From: Clostridia bacterium
GTDB taxonomy: Bacteria; Bacillota; Clostridia; Christensenellales; Aristaeellaceae
Assembly: GCA_017512805.1 (NCBI GenBank)
Contig: JAFWES010000025.1
Location: forward strand, 1-64,000
Direction of reading: 5' to 3'
DNA length: 64,000 nucleotides
Position numbers and translations under genes: made by a program. Below, piece by piece: positions 1 to 8,373 of the stretch; within the stretch, counting starts at the first letter, position 1; the number at the start of each line of letters is the position of its first letter. Under the pieces are notes generated by a model. It saw nothing but the letters and a program-made list of their open reading frames with translations. It was not told where the DNA came from and did not search any database.

Positions 1-20
1 CTGAACAGATGACGGATGAG

Positions 21-1511
21 TTACTGGATGCCGTTGGCTTCCGCCCAGGCGTTCAGCTGCGCCTGCTTCTCGGCGATGTATTCGTCCAAACCGGCGGCCT
101 TCAGTTTTTCCACCAGCTGCGGAATTCCTTCGTCGGGATTCAGGAAGCCCAGCTCCAGCTGCCGCTGATACTCGGAATAGGCGTTGGTCAGCGCCGTGTA
201 TTCCGCGGAAACACTGCTGTTGTCAAAGACAAAGCCCATGGCCTTGCTGGCCAGCGCGTTATCGTTGTACTCCTGCATATGGGTCCAGATATCCAGGCTG
301 TCGCCTTCCCAGATACGGGCGATGAACTGGTTGGGCATCTGCCAGTTCACGTTGTTATAGTATTCGGAGGTCTGCGCGTCCACGCCATCCTGGAAGGTGA
401 TGTGTCCGTCCCCTGTTTCTTTCCATTCGACCCCTTCCTGGCCCCAGCAAATCAAGGTGGACAGATCGGGATCCGTGTACAGCAGGTTCAGAACCTTCAT
501 GGCCGCCTCGGGATCCTCCGTGTTCTGATTAATGCACCAGGGCATGGTGTTATAGGCGCTGGAGCCCTTGAAGTCCGGGCCCAGCTGGAAGATGGCCACG
601 GGCGTCCCGCACAGGTTGGATTCCTGCTGGCGGATGCCGGGCTTGGTAGCGGTCTTGTACGCGCAGAGGCTGCCGGCCTTCACCTGGGTGGTGGTGGCGT
701 TGGTCTCGGTGATGGCGTCGGGAGAAATCCATCCGTTCTGGTTCCAACGATAGAACCTGGCGCACAGATCATAGTACATCTGGCTGGAGAACAGATCGCT
801 CAGCTCCAGGCTGTTGGTGGGATCAAGCAGCACGCCGAACATATCGGAGGGGTTGTCCATGGCCAGGCACTGGCCAACGGTGCTGACGGGATCGGTGTAG
901 AAGGTCACCTTGTCCGGATACTGGGCATGCAGCTTGGCGAAAACATCCTCGATAAAATCGAAATCGGTATAGATGATCTCGTCGTCGGGATTCGCGTACA
1001 TGGACTGCCAGTCCACGCCGATCTCATCCAGATACTTGGTGGGGATGGAGATGCCGAACTTGCCGGCCGCGTCGTCCTTCTTGACCGGGACACCATACAG
1101 GGTGCCGGCAACGCGGCAGCCGTTCAGCTCGTCGGGCCGGAAGGCTTCGGTGATGCCCTGGCCGTAGGTGGCCAGCAGGTCATCCTCTTCCAGGTCCAGC
1201 AGGTAGCCCTTGTTGACGCAGGGCATGAAGCCGACCATCACGGCGTTGAACAGATCCACCTGCTCGCCGGAGGCCAGCATCAGGTTCATGTTCTGAGCAT
1301 AGGAACCAGCATCCATGGGCATCAGCTCCACCTTGACACCGATCTTTTCCATGGTGATCTTGCTCATTTCTTCCGCGATACGATCGGTCCCGACCAGGCG
1401 GCCAGCCCAAGTCATGAAAGCGATCACAACGGTGGGTTCATCCGCAACGGAAAGCCCCAGCACACCGATGCTCAGCGCCAGAACCAGTAACAGGGAAACG
1501 ATTTTCTTCAT
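21..1511 (-). CDS. Sugar ABC transporter substrate-binding protein, DUF3502 type
   Basis: Extracellular solute-binding protein of a carbohydrate ABC importer, 496 residues. A hydrophobic signal peptide (MKKIVSLLLVLALSIGVLGL) is followed by VADEP; no lipobox cysteine is visible, which is unusual for a Gram-positive binding protein. The middle contains the typical family-1 sugar-binding fold text (motifs around LMLASGEQVDLF and LYGVPVKKD), and the last ~90 residues match the DUF3502 C-terminal domain of LipO/YtcQ-like proteins. Start set by AGGAGG nine bases upstream. It has its own consensus promoter (1591-1619). Partner permeases are not in the window and may lie to the left. Neighbouring GH39 and DUF1593 genes suggest an oligosaccharide substrate, identity unknown. 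Confidence 0.85.
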   Translation of the reverse strand: MKKIVSLLLVLALSIGVLGLSVADEPTVVIAFMTWAGRLVGTDRIAEEMSKITMEKIGVKVELMPMDAGSYAQNMNLMLASGEQVDLFNAVMVGFMPCVNKGYLLDLEEDDLLATYGQGITEAFRPDELNGCRVAGTLYGVPVKKDDAAGKFGISIPTKYLDEIGVDWQSMYANPDDEIIYTDFDFIEDVFAKLHAQYPDKVTFYTDPVSTVGQCLAMDNPSDMFGVLLDPTNSLELSDLFSSQMYYDLCARFYRWNQNGWISPDAITETNATTTQVKAGSLCAYKTATKPGIRQQESNLCGTPVAIFQLGPDFKGSSAYNTMPWCINQNTEDPEAAMKVLNLLYTDPDLSTLICWGQEGVEWKETGDGHITFQDGVDAQTSEYYNNVNWQMPNQFIARIWEGDSLDIWTHMQEYNDNALASKAMGFVFDNSSVSAEYTALTNAYSEYQRQLELGFLNPDEGIPQLVEKLKAAGLDEYIAEKQAQLNAWAEANGIQ

Positions 1512-1559
1512 GTGGTCATTCCTCCTCGTGTTTAATGGGATTCGCTAAAAGGTGTCCTC

Positions 1560-1580
1560 TTTGGGCAAAAACCGCCCAAA
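1560..1580. promoter_or_regulatory. Inverted repeat in the leader of the sugar-binding protein gene
   Basis: Perfect 7-bp arms TTTGGGC / GCCCAAA separated by 7 bases, lying just inside the predicted transcript (a few bases after the expected start of the 1591-1619 promoter). It could be an operator for a sugar repressor or a small 5' mRNA hairpin. No regulator gene lies beside it. Confidence 0.45.
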
Positions 1581-1590
1581 TCTATCCTAA

Positions 1591-1619
1591 AATATATCCG
1601 CTTCTCACGGTTTTGTCAA
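1591..1619 (-). promoter_or_regulatory. Promoter of the sugar-binding protein gene
   Basis: On the minus strand: TTGACA (1614-1619), 17-base spacer, TATATT (1591-1596). It is a near-consensus sigma-70/sigma-A promoter in the 126-base gap between the DUF1593 gene and the binding-protein gene, so the latter is expressed independently of the upstream glycosidase operon. Confidence 0.75.
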
Positions 1620-1637
1620 CAAGCTTTTTGGGTTCGT

Positions 1638-3128
1638 TCACCCTGCTGTGATGACGGCCTGCTGATAGCGCACCAGACGGTAATGTCCCTCCGCCTGCGC
1701 CTTCACAATGACATGCACCTGTTCCCCTGCCTTTGCCTCCGCCGGCAGGCGCAGCAGGAACCCGTCCCCTTCCCTTGTCAGGCAGGCCCGCGCCGCCCAG
1801 TCCGCGCTGGCCTGCGGATAGATTCGGGCGGACAGGGAAACCCCCATCCCGTCCGGACTGGAAACTTCCGGCGTCAGGGTCACGGTTCCGCCGGGAACGG
1901 CTGCATGATCCAGCCCCTCCCGGATCCGCAGGGACGGCGCATGCTCCCCCTGCGCGAAGGATTCCGCGTCCACCCAGGCGGCCCGGGCGGCGAAATCCCG
2001 CTGGATATCCGCTACATAAGGCCACATGGATTCGATCTCGTGAACCTTCCCCTCCCGGTCGGTATAAGGATCCAGGGATACATCCCACAGGTTCAGGGGT
2101 TCGCCCTTGCTGTTGACCTGGCCTTCCACCGGATGATACCGTCCGGCGATTCCCCCCCAGGCAAAGTTTTCCAGTGTCCGGAAGCCCCAGCAGGGAAACA
2201 GCGGGAAAAAGGTGGGAGAATCTCCTTCGGAAAGAAAATCGTATTTATCCGGAACGATCCCCATCATCCTGGCCCCGAACCAATCATTCACAATATTGGG
2301 ATTGGAACCGAACTGACCCGCGGGGCCTTCCCCTTCATACACATGCCCGTCCATCCAGGTGCAGTACCCATCCGTCAGAGCGCTCTTTCCGTCCAGAATC
2401 TCCGGCTTCATAAAGGCCGCCCTCAGCGTATCCTTGCTCTCCCCCTCCGGCATGACGAACCAGGGGTAAGCGTAGGAGCGCATCTGCAGGGTCTTGACAA
2501 ACAGAATGCCGGGCCAGCTTTCCGCCACGTACTGCCGGTAAGCCGGATCCTGCTCTCCGCAGGCGGTAATGATGACCTTTTTCGTAATCTTTTCGTGCAG
2601 CGCAGGCCACTCCGCAACCTCTTTGAATTCCGTCTCGATATCCATGAGCGCCCGGGCAATGGTATTGGTCCCGCCCCAGACCTGCAGATACAGGGGCCGG
2701 GGATCCTCATCCAGGATACGGGCCCGGATCAGCTCGGAGCCCTCCGTGGGCCCTTCCATTTCTCCCTCATAGCCGATATTGCCCACCTTTGTGATAGCGC
2801 GAAGATCATCCGGGGTGGGATACCCGTCCGCGTGCCTGATCAGCCGGGGATAATCCTTTTCATAATCGTCAATCACTTTCATCATCCAGTCCGTCCCCGG
2901 CCAGCGGTACGGCCGGTCAAACGGGCCGCTTTCTTCAATGCCTTCGAAATCATCCCGATTGGTTTTTTCCGGCTTCACCGCGCCGGGGACACCGATCCAG
3001 TGAAACTTGGAAGAGGTCTGCACGATTCCCTGCAGCTCTACCTCGTTTGCATAGAAGAGAAAGTGACGCAGGGAATTCTGATCGTCCACCTCCGCGTCCT
3101 GGGTAATGATTGTGCGTATTTTTTCCAT
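1638..3128 (-). CDS. DUF1593 nucleoside-hydrolase-like / cellulose-binding Sde182-like protein
   Basis: 496 residues. The N-terminus carries the aspartate cluster TQDAEVDDQNS, which resembles the calcium-binding Asp motif of inosine-uridine nucleoside hydrolases; the overall text matches the DUF1593 (Sde182 NH-like) family. The last ~90 residues look like the beta-sandwich Sde182 C-terminal domain. No signal peptide is seen, so it is likely cytoplasmic. RBS GGGGGAGG precedes the ATG. It sits 18 bases after the GH39 gene and is probably co-transcribed with it. The family probably cleaves a glycosidic or N-ribosyl bond, but the substrate is unknown. Confidence 0.8.
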   Translation of the reverse strand: MEKIRTIITQDAEVDDQNSLRHFLFYANEVELQGIVQTSSKFHWIGVPGAVKPEKTNRDDFEGIEESGPFDRPYRWPGTDWMMKVIDDYEKDYPRLIRHADGYPTPDDLRAITKVGNIGYEGEMEGPTEGSELIRARILDEDPRPLYLQVWGGTNTIARALMDIETEFKEVAEWPALHEKITKKVIITACGEQDPAYRQYVAESWPGILFVKTLQMRSYAYPWFVMPEGESKDTLRAAFMKPEILDGKSALTDGYCTWMDGHVYEGEGPAGQFGSNPNIVNDWFGARMMGIVPDKYDFLSEGDSPTFFPLFPCWGFRTLENFAWGGIAGRYHPVEGQVNSKGEPLNLWDVSLDPYTDREGKVHEIESMWPYVADIQRDFAARAAWVDAESFAQGEHAPSLRIREGLDHAAVPGGTVTLTPEVSSPDGMGVSLSARIYPQASADWAARACLTREGDGFLLRLPAEAKAGEQVHVIVKAQAEGHYRLVRYQQAVITAG

Positions 3129-3146
3129 GCCGCAGTCCTCCCCCTC

Positions 3147-4754
3147 TTACATTTCGATCTCAAAGAAGTATACATCGTTGACGCCCAGCTCCGCCGCCAG
3201 CGTCAGTGTCCCGTCCGTCCAGTCGAACTCGCAGGCCTCCCGCTCCACGGCGCTTTCCCGCTTCAGGGCTTCCACTTCCTGGCGGTTCAGGCTGACGGGG
3301 CTTCCCATCTCCTCCCACAGGCGCAGGGGATTGCCATGCTCCTCGTCCACCCGGCGCAAAAGCACCCGCGCGGGTTTTTGCGCCAGTTCCAGCCGGACCA
3401 CGGCCTTTTCTTTCGGAAGATCCATATTTTTCATCTTCTGGCGGAAGAGGATCACCTGCGTGTCCTTCCCCTTTCGGAAGGCGGCTATGCCGATTTCGCC
3501 CTTCGTCGCTTCCTCTCCCAGATCCATCCGCTGGTCTCCCGCGTCGGAAAGCATCTTCATGGCATGATATACCGGCTTCGGAATGCCGTTCTGGGACAGC
3601 ATTCCGAACCCGCCGTGGAATTCCTGCGGGAAGGGATGCAGTTCCTCAAAAATATCGGAGAAGCACCAGATGGAAGAGCCGTCCACGCTTTCCTCCACTT
3701 CCAGCGCCGCCCGCACATCATAGGCCGCGACCTTGCGGGTATCATTTGTATAGGCAGAGAATCCGGCGTTTTCGTTCCACTCCGTATAGAACACAGGCTT
3801 TCCCTCCGCCTGCTGACGGACGATTTTCGCGTTGTCCGGGAAAAGGCCGTATTCGATCTCCGTGGTTTCGGACTTGTCCGGCATCAGCGTGCGAAAACCC
3901 TTCAGGAACGTCTTGTCCTCCAGCTTCGCCATCTCAGCGGCCGCCTGCCTCATTCCCGCCATCATGGCTTCCAGATCGAATCCCTGATCTGTCTCCTCCA
4001 TGCCGCCCTGCGCTTCCACGCCGCCCAGAGGATCCCCGGCATACTGATGGGTGGAGACGAAATCCACCGGCACGCTCCGCTCCCGGCAGTACTGAAGGAA
4101 GCTGCGGACCCACTTGCTGTTGCTGGTGGCGGGGCCGCCCACCGGGATGGCGGCGTCCACGGCCTTGATGGCCTGAGCCGTTGCTTCATACAGGGCAAAA
4201 TATTCGTCCCTCGTCCCGTTCCAGAAAGCCATGGGCAGATCCGGCTCATTCCAGACTTCAAAATACCAGGTCCGGATTTCTTCAATCCCATAGCGGTGAA
4301 TCAGGAACGACATAAAGGCGGTAATGTATTCCTTCCAGGCGGCCAGGTCTTCCGGCGGCACGATCAGGGGATGATAGAAAAAGGAGCCCTCCCGTTTTTC
4401 CCCTTCCCTTTTCCGGGCCAGTTTATCGGGCATGAAGGAGAGCTCGACGAAGGGCTTCATGCCCGCTTCCAGCACATTGTCATATGCCACGCCGCAGGCA
4501 TTAAAATTGTATTCCGTAAAGGCTTCCGATCCGGGAATGGAATACATCATGGAAAGATCGTTGAACGTCCGCATATCATCATCAAAGATCCCGTGAAAGC
4601 GAACCCTTTGGATTCCCAGGGTATCGTGGATCCATTTCAGCTGGCGGGTATAATCCGTCCGCAGGGCCAGCAGCGCATGTCCTGAACCCACGCAGAACTG
4701 CCAGTGCTTCCTGTGGGGCTTTACTGGGGTGTCTTTCCGAATCCTGAATTCCAT
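3147..4754 (-). CDS. Glycoside hydrolase family 39 (beta-xylosidase-like)
   Basis: Cytoplasmic glycosidase of clan GH-A, 535 residues, no signal peptide. The acid/base glutamate is visible in FEVWNEPDL (about E170) and the nucleophile in VFYTEWNENAG (about E325); spacing and flanks fit GH39, whose known members are beta-xylosidases and alpha-L-iduronidases. A C-terminal beta-sandwich region follows (residues ~430-535). The frame is open to a GTG at 4763, but the ATG at 4754 is better placed behind GAGGTG. First gene of the leftward operon with the DUF1593 protein. Likely acts on imported oligosaccharides; xyloside specificity is inferred from family only. Confidence 0.85.
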   Translation of the reverse strand: MEFRIRKDTPVKPHRKHWQFCVGSGHALLALRTDYTRQLKWIHDTLGIQRVRFHGIFDDDMRTFNDLSMMYSIPGSEAFTEYNFNACGVAYDNVLEAGMKPFVELSFMPDKLARKREGEKREGSFFYHPLIVPPEDLAAWKEYITAFMSFLIHRYGIEEIRTWYFEVWNEPDLPMAFWNGTRDEYFALYEATAQAIKAVDAAIPVGGPATSNSKWVRSFLQYCRERSVPVDFVSTHQYAGDPLGGVEAQGGMEETDQGFDLEAMMAGMRQAAAEMAKLEDKTFLKGFRTLMPDKSETTEIEYGLFPDNAKIVRQQAEGKPVFYTEWNENAGFSAYTNDTRKVAAYDVRAALEVEESVDGSSIWCFSDIFEELHPFPQEFHGGFGMLSQNGIPKPVYHAMKMLSDAGDQRMDLGEEATKGEIGIAAFRKGKDTQVILFRQKMKNMDLPKEKAVVRLELAQKPARVLLRRVDEEHGNPLRLWEEMGSPVSLNRQEVEALKRESAVEREACEFDWTDGTLTLAAELGVNDVYFFEIEM

Positions 4755-4823
4755 TTTCAGCACCTCATTTTCATATTGTTCTGAGCCGGGGCTTCTCTTG
4801 AATCCCGACCGTTATCCGAAAGG

Positions 4824-4853
4824 AGTATATCACAGGCCTTTTCAGCCGGTCAA
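4824..4853 (-). promoter_or_regulatory. Promoter of the GH39-DUF1593 operon
   Basis: Minus strand: TTGACC (4848-4853), 18-base spacer, TATACT (4824-4829), with a TGTGA just before the -10. It is back-to-back with the rightward promoter at 4868-4896, so the two operons share a divergent control region. Confidence 0.65.
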
Positions 4854-4867
4854 GAAAGTCTTCGGGC

Positions 4868-4896
4868 TTTACTGTAAATGGTTTTCGTGCTATTCT
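4868..4896 (+). promoter_or_regulatory. Promoter of the oxidoreductase operon
   Basis: TTTACT (4868-4873), 17-base spacer, TATTCT (4891-4896). Weaker than its divergent partner. Only about 30 bases separate it from the GTG start of the first Gfo/Idh/MocA gene. Confidence 0.5.
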
Positions 4897-4932
4897 ACTC
4901 GCTAAAGAACGAAATGGAAGGAGGCGGCTCCT

Positions 4933-6108
4933 GTGATCCGGGTTGCGATCGTCGGGACGGGCGGCATCGCCCATGCCCATATGGAGGCCTATCAAAAGCT
5001 GGGGACAGAACGCTGTCAGATCGTTGCGCTGGTGGATATCATCCCCGGCAAGGCCCGCAAATTCATGGATGAATTCGGGCTTTCCTGTGAAACTTATGAA
5101 CATCATGAGGACATCCTTCCGCGGCAGGATATCGACCTGGTGGACGTGTGCACGCCGCCCTATTGCCATGCGCAGATCAGCGTTAACGCCCTGCGCAGCG
5201 GCAAAAACGTGGTGTGTGAAAAGCCCATGGCAGCCTCCCTGGCGGAATGCGACCAAATGCTCAGGGCTCGGGACGAAAGCGGCAAGCTGCTGTCCATCAT
5301 CGCCCAGAATCGCTTCCGCAAGCCCATCCGGGATCTGAAAGCGCTGCTGGACAGTGGGATGGCCGGGCCCGTGCGCCACGCGGAGATCGACAGCTTCTGG
5401 TGGCGCGCCCACTGCTATTACGATCTGTGGTGGCGCGGCACCTGGGAGAAGGAGGGCGGCGGGTGCACCCTGAATCATGCCGTGCATCATATCGATATGC
5501 TGGGCTGGATGATGGGCTTGCCTCAGAGGATCACCAGCGTGCTGGCCAATACCGGTCACGACAACGCCGAGGTGGAGGATCTTTCTGTCTCCATCCTGGA
5601 ATATCCCGGGGCCTTGGCCACGGTGACGGCCTCGGTGGTGCACCATGGCGAGGATCAAAAGCTGGTGTTCCAGTGCGAAAAGGCCCGTATTTCCGCGCCG
5701 TACGATTGCTTTTGCTCCCAGCCCATGCCCAACGGTTTCCCGCTGAAGGCCCCGGACCCTGCCTTTGAAAAGAAGGCGGCGGATTTCCTGGCTTCCCTTC
5801 CGCCTTTGCGGTACGAGCATCACGCAGGGCAGTTGGACAACGTGCTGACCGCCATCGAGACCGGCGGCCGGCCGGCCATCACCGGGGAGGACGGACGCCG
5901 CACCCTGGAGCTGATCACTGCCATCTATAAAGCAGGCTCCACCCATCAGGCGGTCACGCTTCCTCTGGAAAAGGGCGACCCCTTCTATACAGTGGAGGGC
6001 ATTCGGTCAAAGGTTCCCCATTTTTATGAAAAAACCCATTCCGTTATGGAACTGGGCGAGGGAGAGCTGACATTCGGCAGCGATTTTGGCGAAAAGGAGA
6101 ACAAATAA
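4933..6108 (+). CDS. Gfo/Idh/MocA-family oxidoreductase (1 of 3)
   Basis: NAD(P)-dependent sugar or polyol oxidoreductase, 391 residues. N-terminal Rossmann fold with GTGGIAHAH at residues ~7-15, catalytic-type EKP motif in VVCEKPMAA (~residue 97), then the mixed alpha/beta substrate domain with the HHIDMLGWM helix. GTG start with AAGGAGG eight bases upstream. It heads a rightward cluster with two more family members, probably one operon (1 and 13 bases between genes). Families of this type interconvert inositols, keto-sugars or sugar acids; the exact substrate cannot be told. Confidence 0.88.
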   Translation: MIRVAIVGTGGIAHAHMEAYQKLGTERCQIVALVDIIPGKARKFMDEFGLSCETYEHHEDILPRQDIDLVDVCTPPYCHAQISVNALRSGKNVVCEKPMAASLAECDQMLRARDESGKLLSIIAQNRFRKPIRDLKALLDSGMAGPVRHAEIDSFWWRAHCYYDLWWRGTWEKEGGGCTLNHAVHHIDMLGWMMGLPQRITSVLANTGHDNAEVEDLSVSILEYPGALATVTASVVHHGEDQKLVFQCEKARISAPYDCFCSQPMPNGFPLKAPDPAFEKKAADFLASLPPLRYEHHAGQLDNVLTAIETGGRPAITGEDGRRTLELITAIYKAGSTHQAVTLPLEKGDPFYTVEGIRSKVPHFYEKTHSVMELGEGELTFGSDFGEKENK

Positions 6109-6109
6109 C

Positions 6110-7192
6110 ATGAATCGCATGGACGGCATGAACTATGCGCCCCAGGGCAAGCCGCAGCCTGTGGTCAAACACGGCGAATTTGTTTTTTCCGCCGCGCACA
6201 TCGATCACGGCCACATCTATGGCATGTGCAACGGCCTGACCGAAGCAGGCGGCACGCTGAAATATGTGTATGATCCCGATCCGAAAAAGGTGGAAGCCTT
6301 TCTGAAAGCCTATCCCCAGGCCCGGCCCGCCCAAAGCCTGGACCAGGTCCTGGAAGACAAGGAGACCCAGCTGGTTGCCTCCTCCAACGTGACCAGCGAG
6401 CGCGGGCCCCTGGGCGTGAAAGTAATGAAGGCAGGCAAGGATTATTTCTGCGACAAAGCGCCCTTTACCACCCTGGCCCAGCTGAACGACGCCAAGGAGA
6501 CGGTCCGGGAGACAGGCCGGAAATACATGGTGTATTACTCCGAGCGGCTCCACGTGGAGGGAGCCATCCTGGCAGGGTATATGATCGAGGCCGGGGAGAT
6601 CGGCCGGGTGATCAGCGTCACCGGTTTCGGTCCCCATCGTTTAGGCGCGGCGGGACGGCCTGCCTGGTTCTTCCAGCGTGAAAAATACGGCGGCATCCTG
6701 TGCGATATCGGCAGCCATCAGATCGAGCAGTATCTGTATTTTGCCCATGAGGAGGACGCCGAGGTCCAACTGAGCCGCGTTGGCAATTACGATCATCCCC
6801 AGTATCCCGAGCTGGAGGATTTCGGCGATTGCTCCCTGACGGGCAAAAACGGCAGCACCAACTATTTCCGGGTGGACTGGTTTAACCCGGACGGTCTGCG
6901 CACCTGGGGGGATGGCCGGACCTTCATCCTGGGCACCGAGGGCTTCATCGAGATCCGCAAATACATCAACCTGGCTGCCGACACGGTGGACGGCAACCAT
7001 GTGTTCCTGGTGAACGGCAAGGGCGAAAAATATGTGAACGCCAGCGGCGTGACGGGGTATCCCTTCTTCGGCCAATTGATCCTGGACTGTCTGAACCGCA
7101 CGGAGAACGCCATGACCCAGGCCCACGCCTTCAAGGCGGCGGAGCTCTGCCTGATCGCCCAGGAAAAAGCCCTGTGGACAAAAAAGCCCTGA
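6110..7192 (+). CDS. Gfo/Idh/MocA-like protein with altered nucleotide-binding loop (2 of 3)
   Basis: About 360 residues. Overall it aligns with Gfo/Idh/MocA proteins (DKAPF in place of EKP at ~120, GGILCDIGSHQIEQ helix, C-terminal FKAAELCL), but the usual N-terminal GxGxxG is replaced by SAAHIDHGHIYG. It may bind the cofactor differently or use a metal or other ligand. Start at the ATG at 6110 behind AAGGAGA; the longer TTG frame at 6086 overlaps the preceding gene and is unlikely. It begins one base after the previous stop, so translation is probably coupled. Confidence 0.8.
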   Translation: MNRMDGMNYAPQGKPQPVVKHGEFVFSAAHIDHGHIYGMCNGLTEAGGTLKYVYDPDPKKVEAFLKAYPQARPAQSLDQVLEDKETQLVASSNVTSERGPLGVKVMKAGKDYFCDKAPFTTLAQLNDAKETVRETGRKYMVYYSERLHVEGAILAGYMIEAGEIGRVISVTGFGPHRLGAAGRPAWFFQREKYGGILCDIGSHQIEQYLYFAHEEDAEVQLSRVGNYDHPQYPELEDFGDCSLTGKNGSTNYFRVDWFNPDGLRTWGDGRTFILGTEGFIEIRKYINLAADTVDGNHVFLVNGKGEKYVNASGVTGYPFFGQLILDCLNRTENAMTQAHAFKAAELCLIAQEKALWTKKP

Positions 7193-7205
7193 ACGGGAGG
7201 AAAGC

Positions 7206-8183
7206 ATGTTTCGCGTAGGAATCATCGGATGCGGCGGCATTTCCGCCGTTCATGCCCAGGTGCTCACGTCGCTGGATAACACGAAATTGACGGCCTGCGC
7301 CGACGTGATCCCGGAGCGGGCGCGGCGGTATGGCTGCGCCGCGTACACCGATTACCTTCAAATGCTGGATCAGGAGAAGCTGGACGCGGTGCACCTGTGC
7401 ACGCCCCATTATCTGCATCCCGTTATGGCGGCGGAGGCGGCCCGGCGCGGCATTGCTGTGTTTACGGAAAAGCCCCCGGCCATCGACGCCGAGGGCTGGG
7501 AGCAGGTGAAGCAGGCTGCGAAGCGCGTCCCTGTAGGCGTGTGCTTTCAGAATCGCTATCATCCGCATATCCGGACCTGCAAGCGGTATCTGGCGGACGG
7601 AATCTACGGAAAGCTTTGCGGCGTCCGGGCCTTCGTCACCTGGAACCGGGGAAAGGCGTATTATACTTCCTCCGACTGGAAGGGCAAGTGGGCCACGGAA
7701 GGCGGCGGCGCGCTGATCAATCAGGCCATCCATACGCTGGATCTGATGCTGGGCTTTTTGGGGGAACCGGAGCAGGTGAGCGCCTCCATGGGCAACCATC
7801 ATCTGCAGGGTTGCGTCGAAGTAGAGGATACGGCGGAAATCTATCTGAAGAAAGGGGAAATCCCCGCCCTGCTGTACGCCTCCACCGCATACAGCCAGGA
7901 TGCCCCGGTCATAATCGAGCTGCACCTGGAAAAGGCCGTCATCCGGCTGGAAGGCGACCTGATGACATTGATCGAGGATGGGAAGAGACAGGAAATCGTC
8001 TGTCAGACCGATCCGACCCTGGGCCGATCCTATTGGGGTGCCGGACATAAGGCCTGCATTGCTGATTTTTACCGGTGTATCACGGAGGGACAGCCTTTTG
8101 ACAATCGTCCCGACGCCTGCGAAACGACCATGAACGTATTGTTGGACGTCTATCGGCAAGCCGGCGTGCCAAAGGAGACCTGA
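7206..8183 (+). CDS. Gfo/Idh/MocA-family oxidoreductase (3 of 3)
   Basis: 325 residues, with a normal N-terminal GCGGISAVHAQV dinucleotide-binding loop, VFTEKPPAID catalytic motif (~residue 93), and a GGGALINQAIHTLD substrate-domain helix carrying the conserved His. ATG behind GGGAGG, 13 bases after the preceding gene. Three paralogues in a row suggest a multistep sugar oxidation/reduction or epimerisation route fed by the GH39 glycosidase. Substrate unknown. Confidence 0.88.
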   Translation: MFRVGIIGCGGISAVHAQVLTSLDNTKLTACADVIPERARRYGCAAYTDYLQMLDQEKLDAVHLCTPHYLHPVMAAEAARRGIAVFTEKPPAIDAEGWEQVKQAAKRVPVGVCFQNRYHPHIRTCKRYLADGIYGKLCGVRAFVTWNRGKAYYTSSDWKGKWATEGGGALINQAIHTLDLMLGFLGEPEQVSASMGNHHLQGCVEVEDTAEIYLKKGEIPALLYASTAYSQDAPVIIELHLEKAVIRLEGDLMTLIEDGKRQEIVCQTDPTLGRSYWGAGHKACIADFYRCITEGQPFDNRPDACETTMNVLLDVYRQAGVPKET

Positions 8184-8191
8184 CTTGCCAT

Positions 8192-8212
8192 CTGCCGCCC
8201 GCCGGGCGGCAG
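8192..8212 (+). terminator. Hairpin after the oxidoreductase operon
   Basis: Perfect 9-bp stem CTGCCGCCC / GGGCGGCAG with a 3-base loop, nine bases after the stop. No U-run follows, so it is either a weak terminator or a 3'-end stabilising hairpin. Confidence 0.5.
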
Positions 8213-8298
8213 AAAACCCGTATTCCAGATCAAAGCCGACTTGGGGAGAAAAAAAGATAGAAAAAAAGATTCGCCTGGGGATCATCGGCATTGAACCC

Positions 8299-8327
8299 TT
8301 GCCTTTCCGCTTTTCCGGCTTTATACT
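8299..8327 (+). promoter_or_regulatory. Promoter of the AEC transporter gene
   Basis: TTGCCT (8299-8304), 17-base spacer, TATACT (8322-8327); start codon 47 bases downstream. Confidence 0.6.
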
Positions 8328-8373
8328 GTCCGTGCGGATACCGGAACGAAACGGATGATGACGGGAGGACAAG

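Noticed and set aside
1683-4685. 1000-codon plus-strand open frame opposite the DUF1593 and GH39 genes
   Set aside because: Its translation is Arg/Pro/His-rich with no recognisable domain, and the minus strand carries clear catalytic motifs, ribosome binding sites and a promoter. It is a high-GC antisense shadow.
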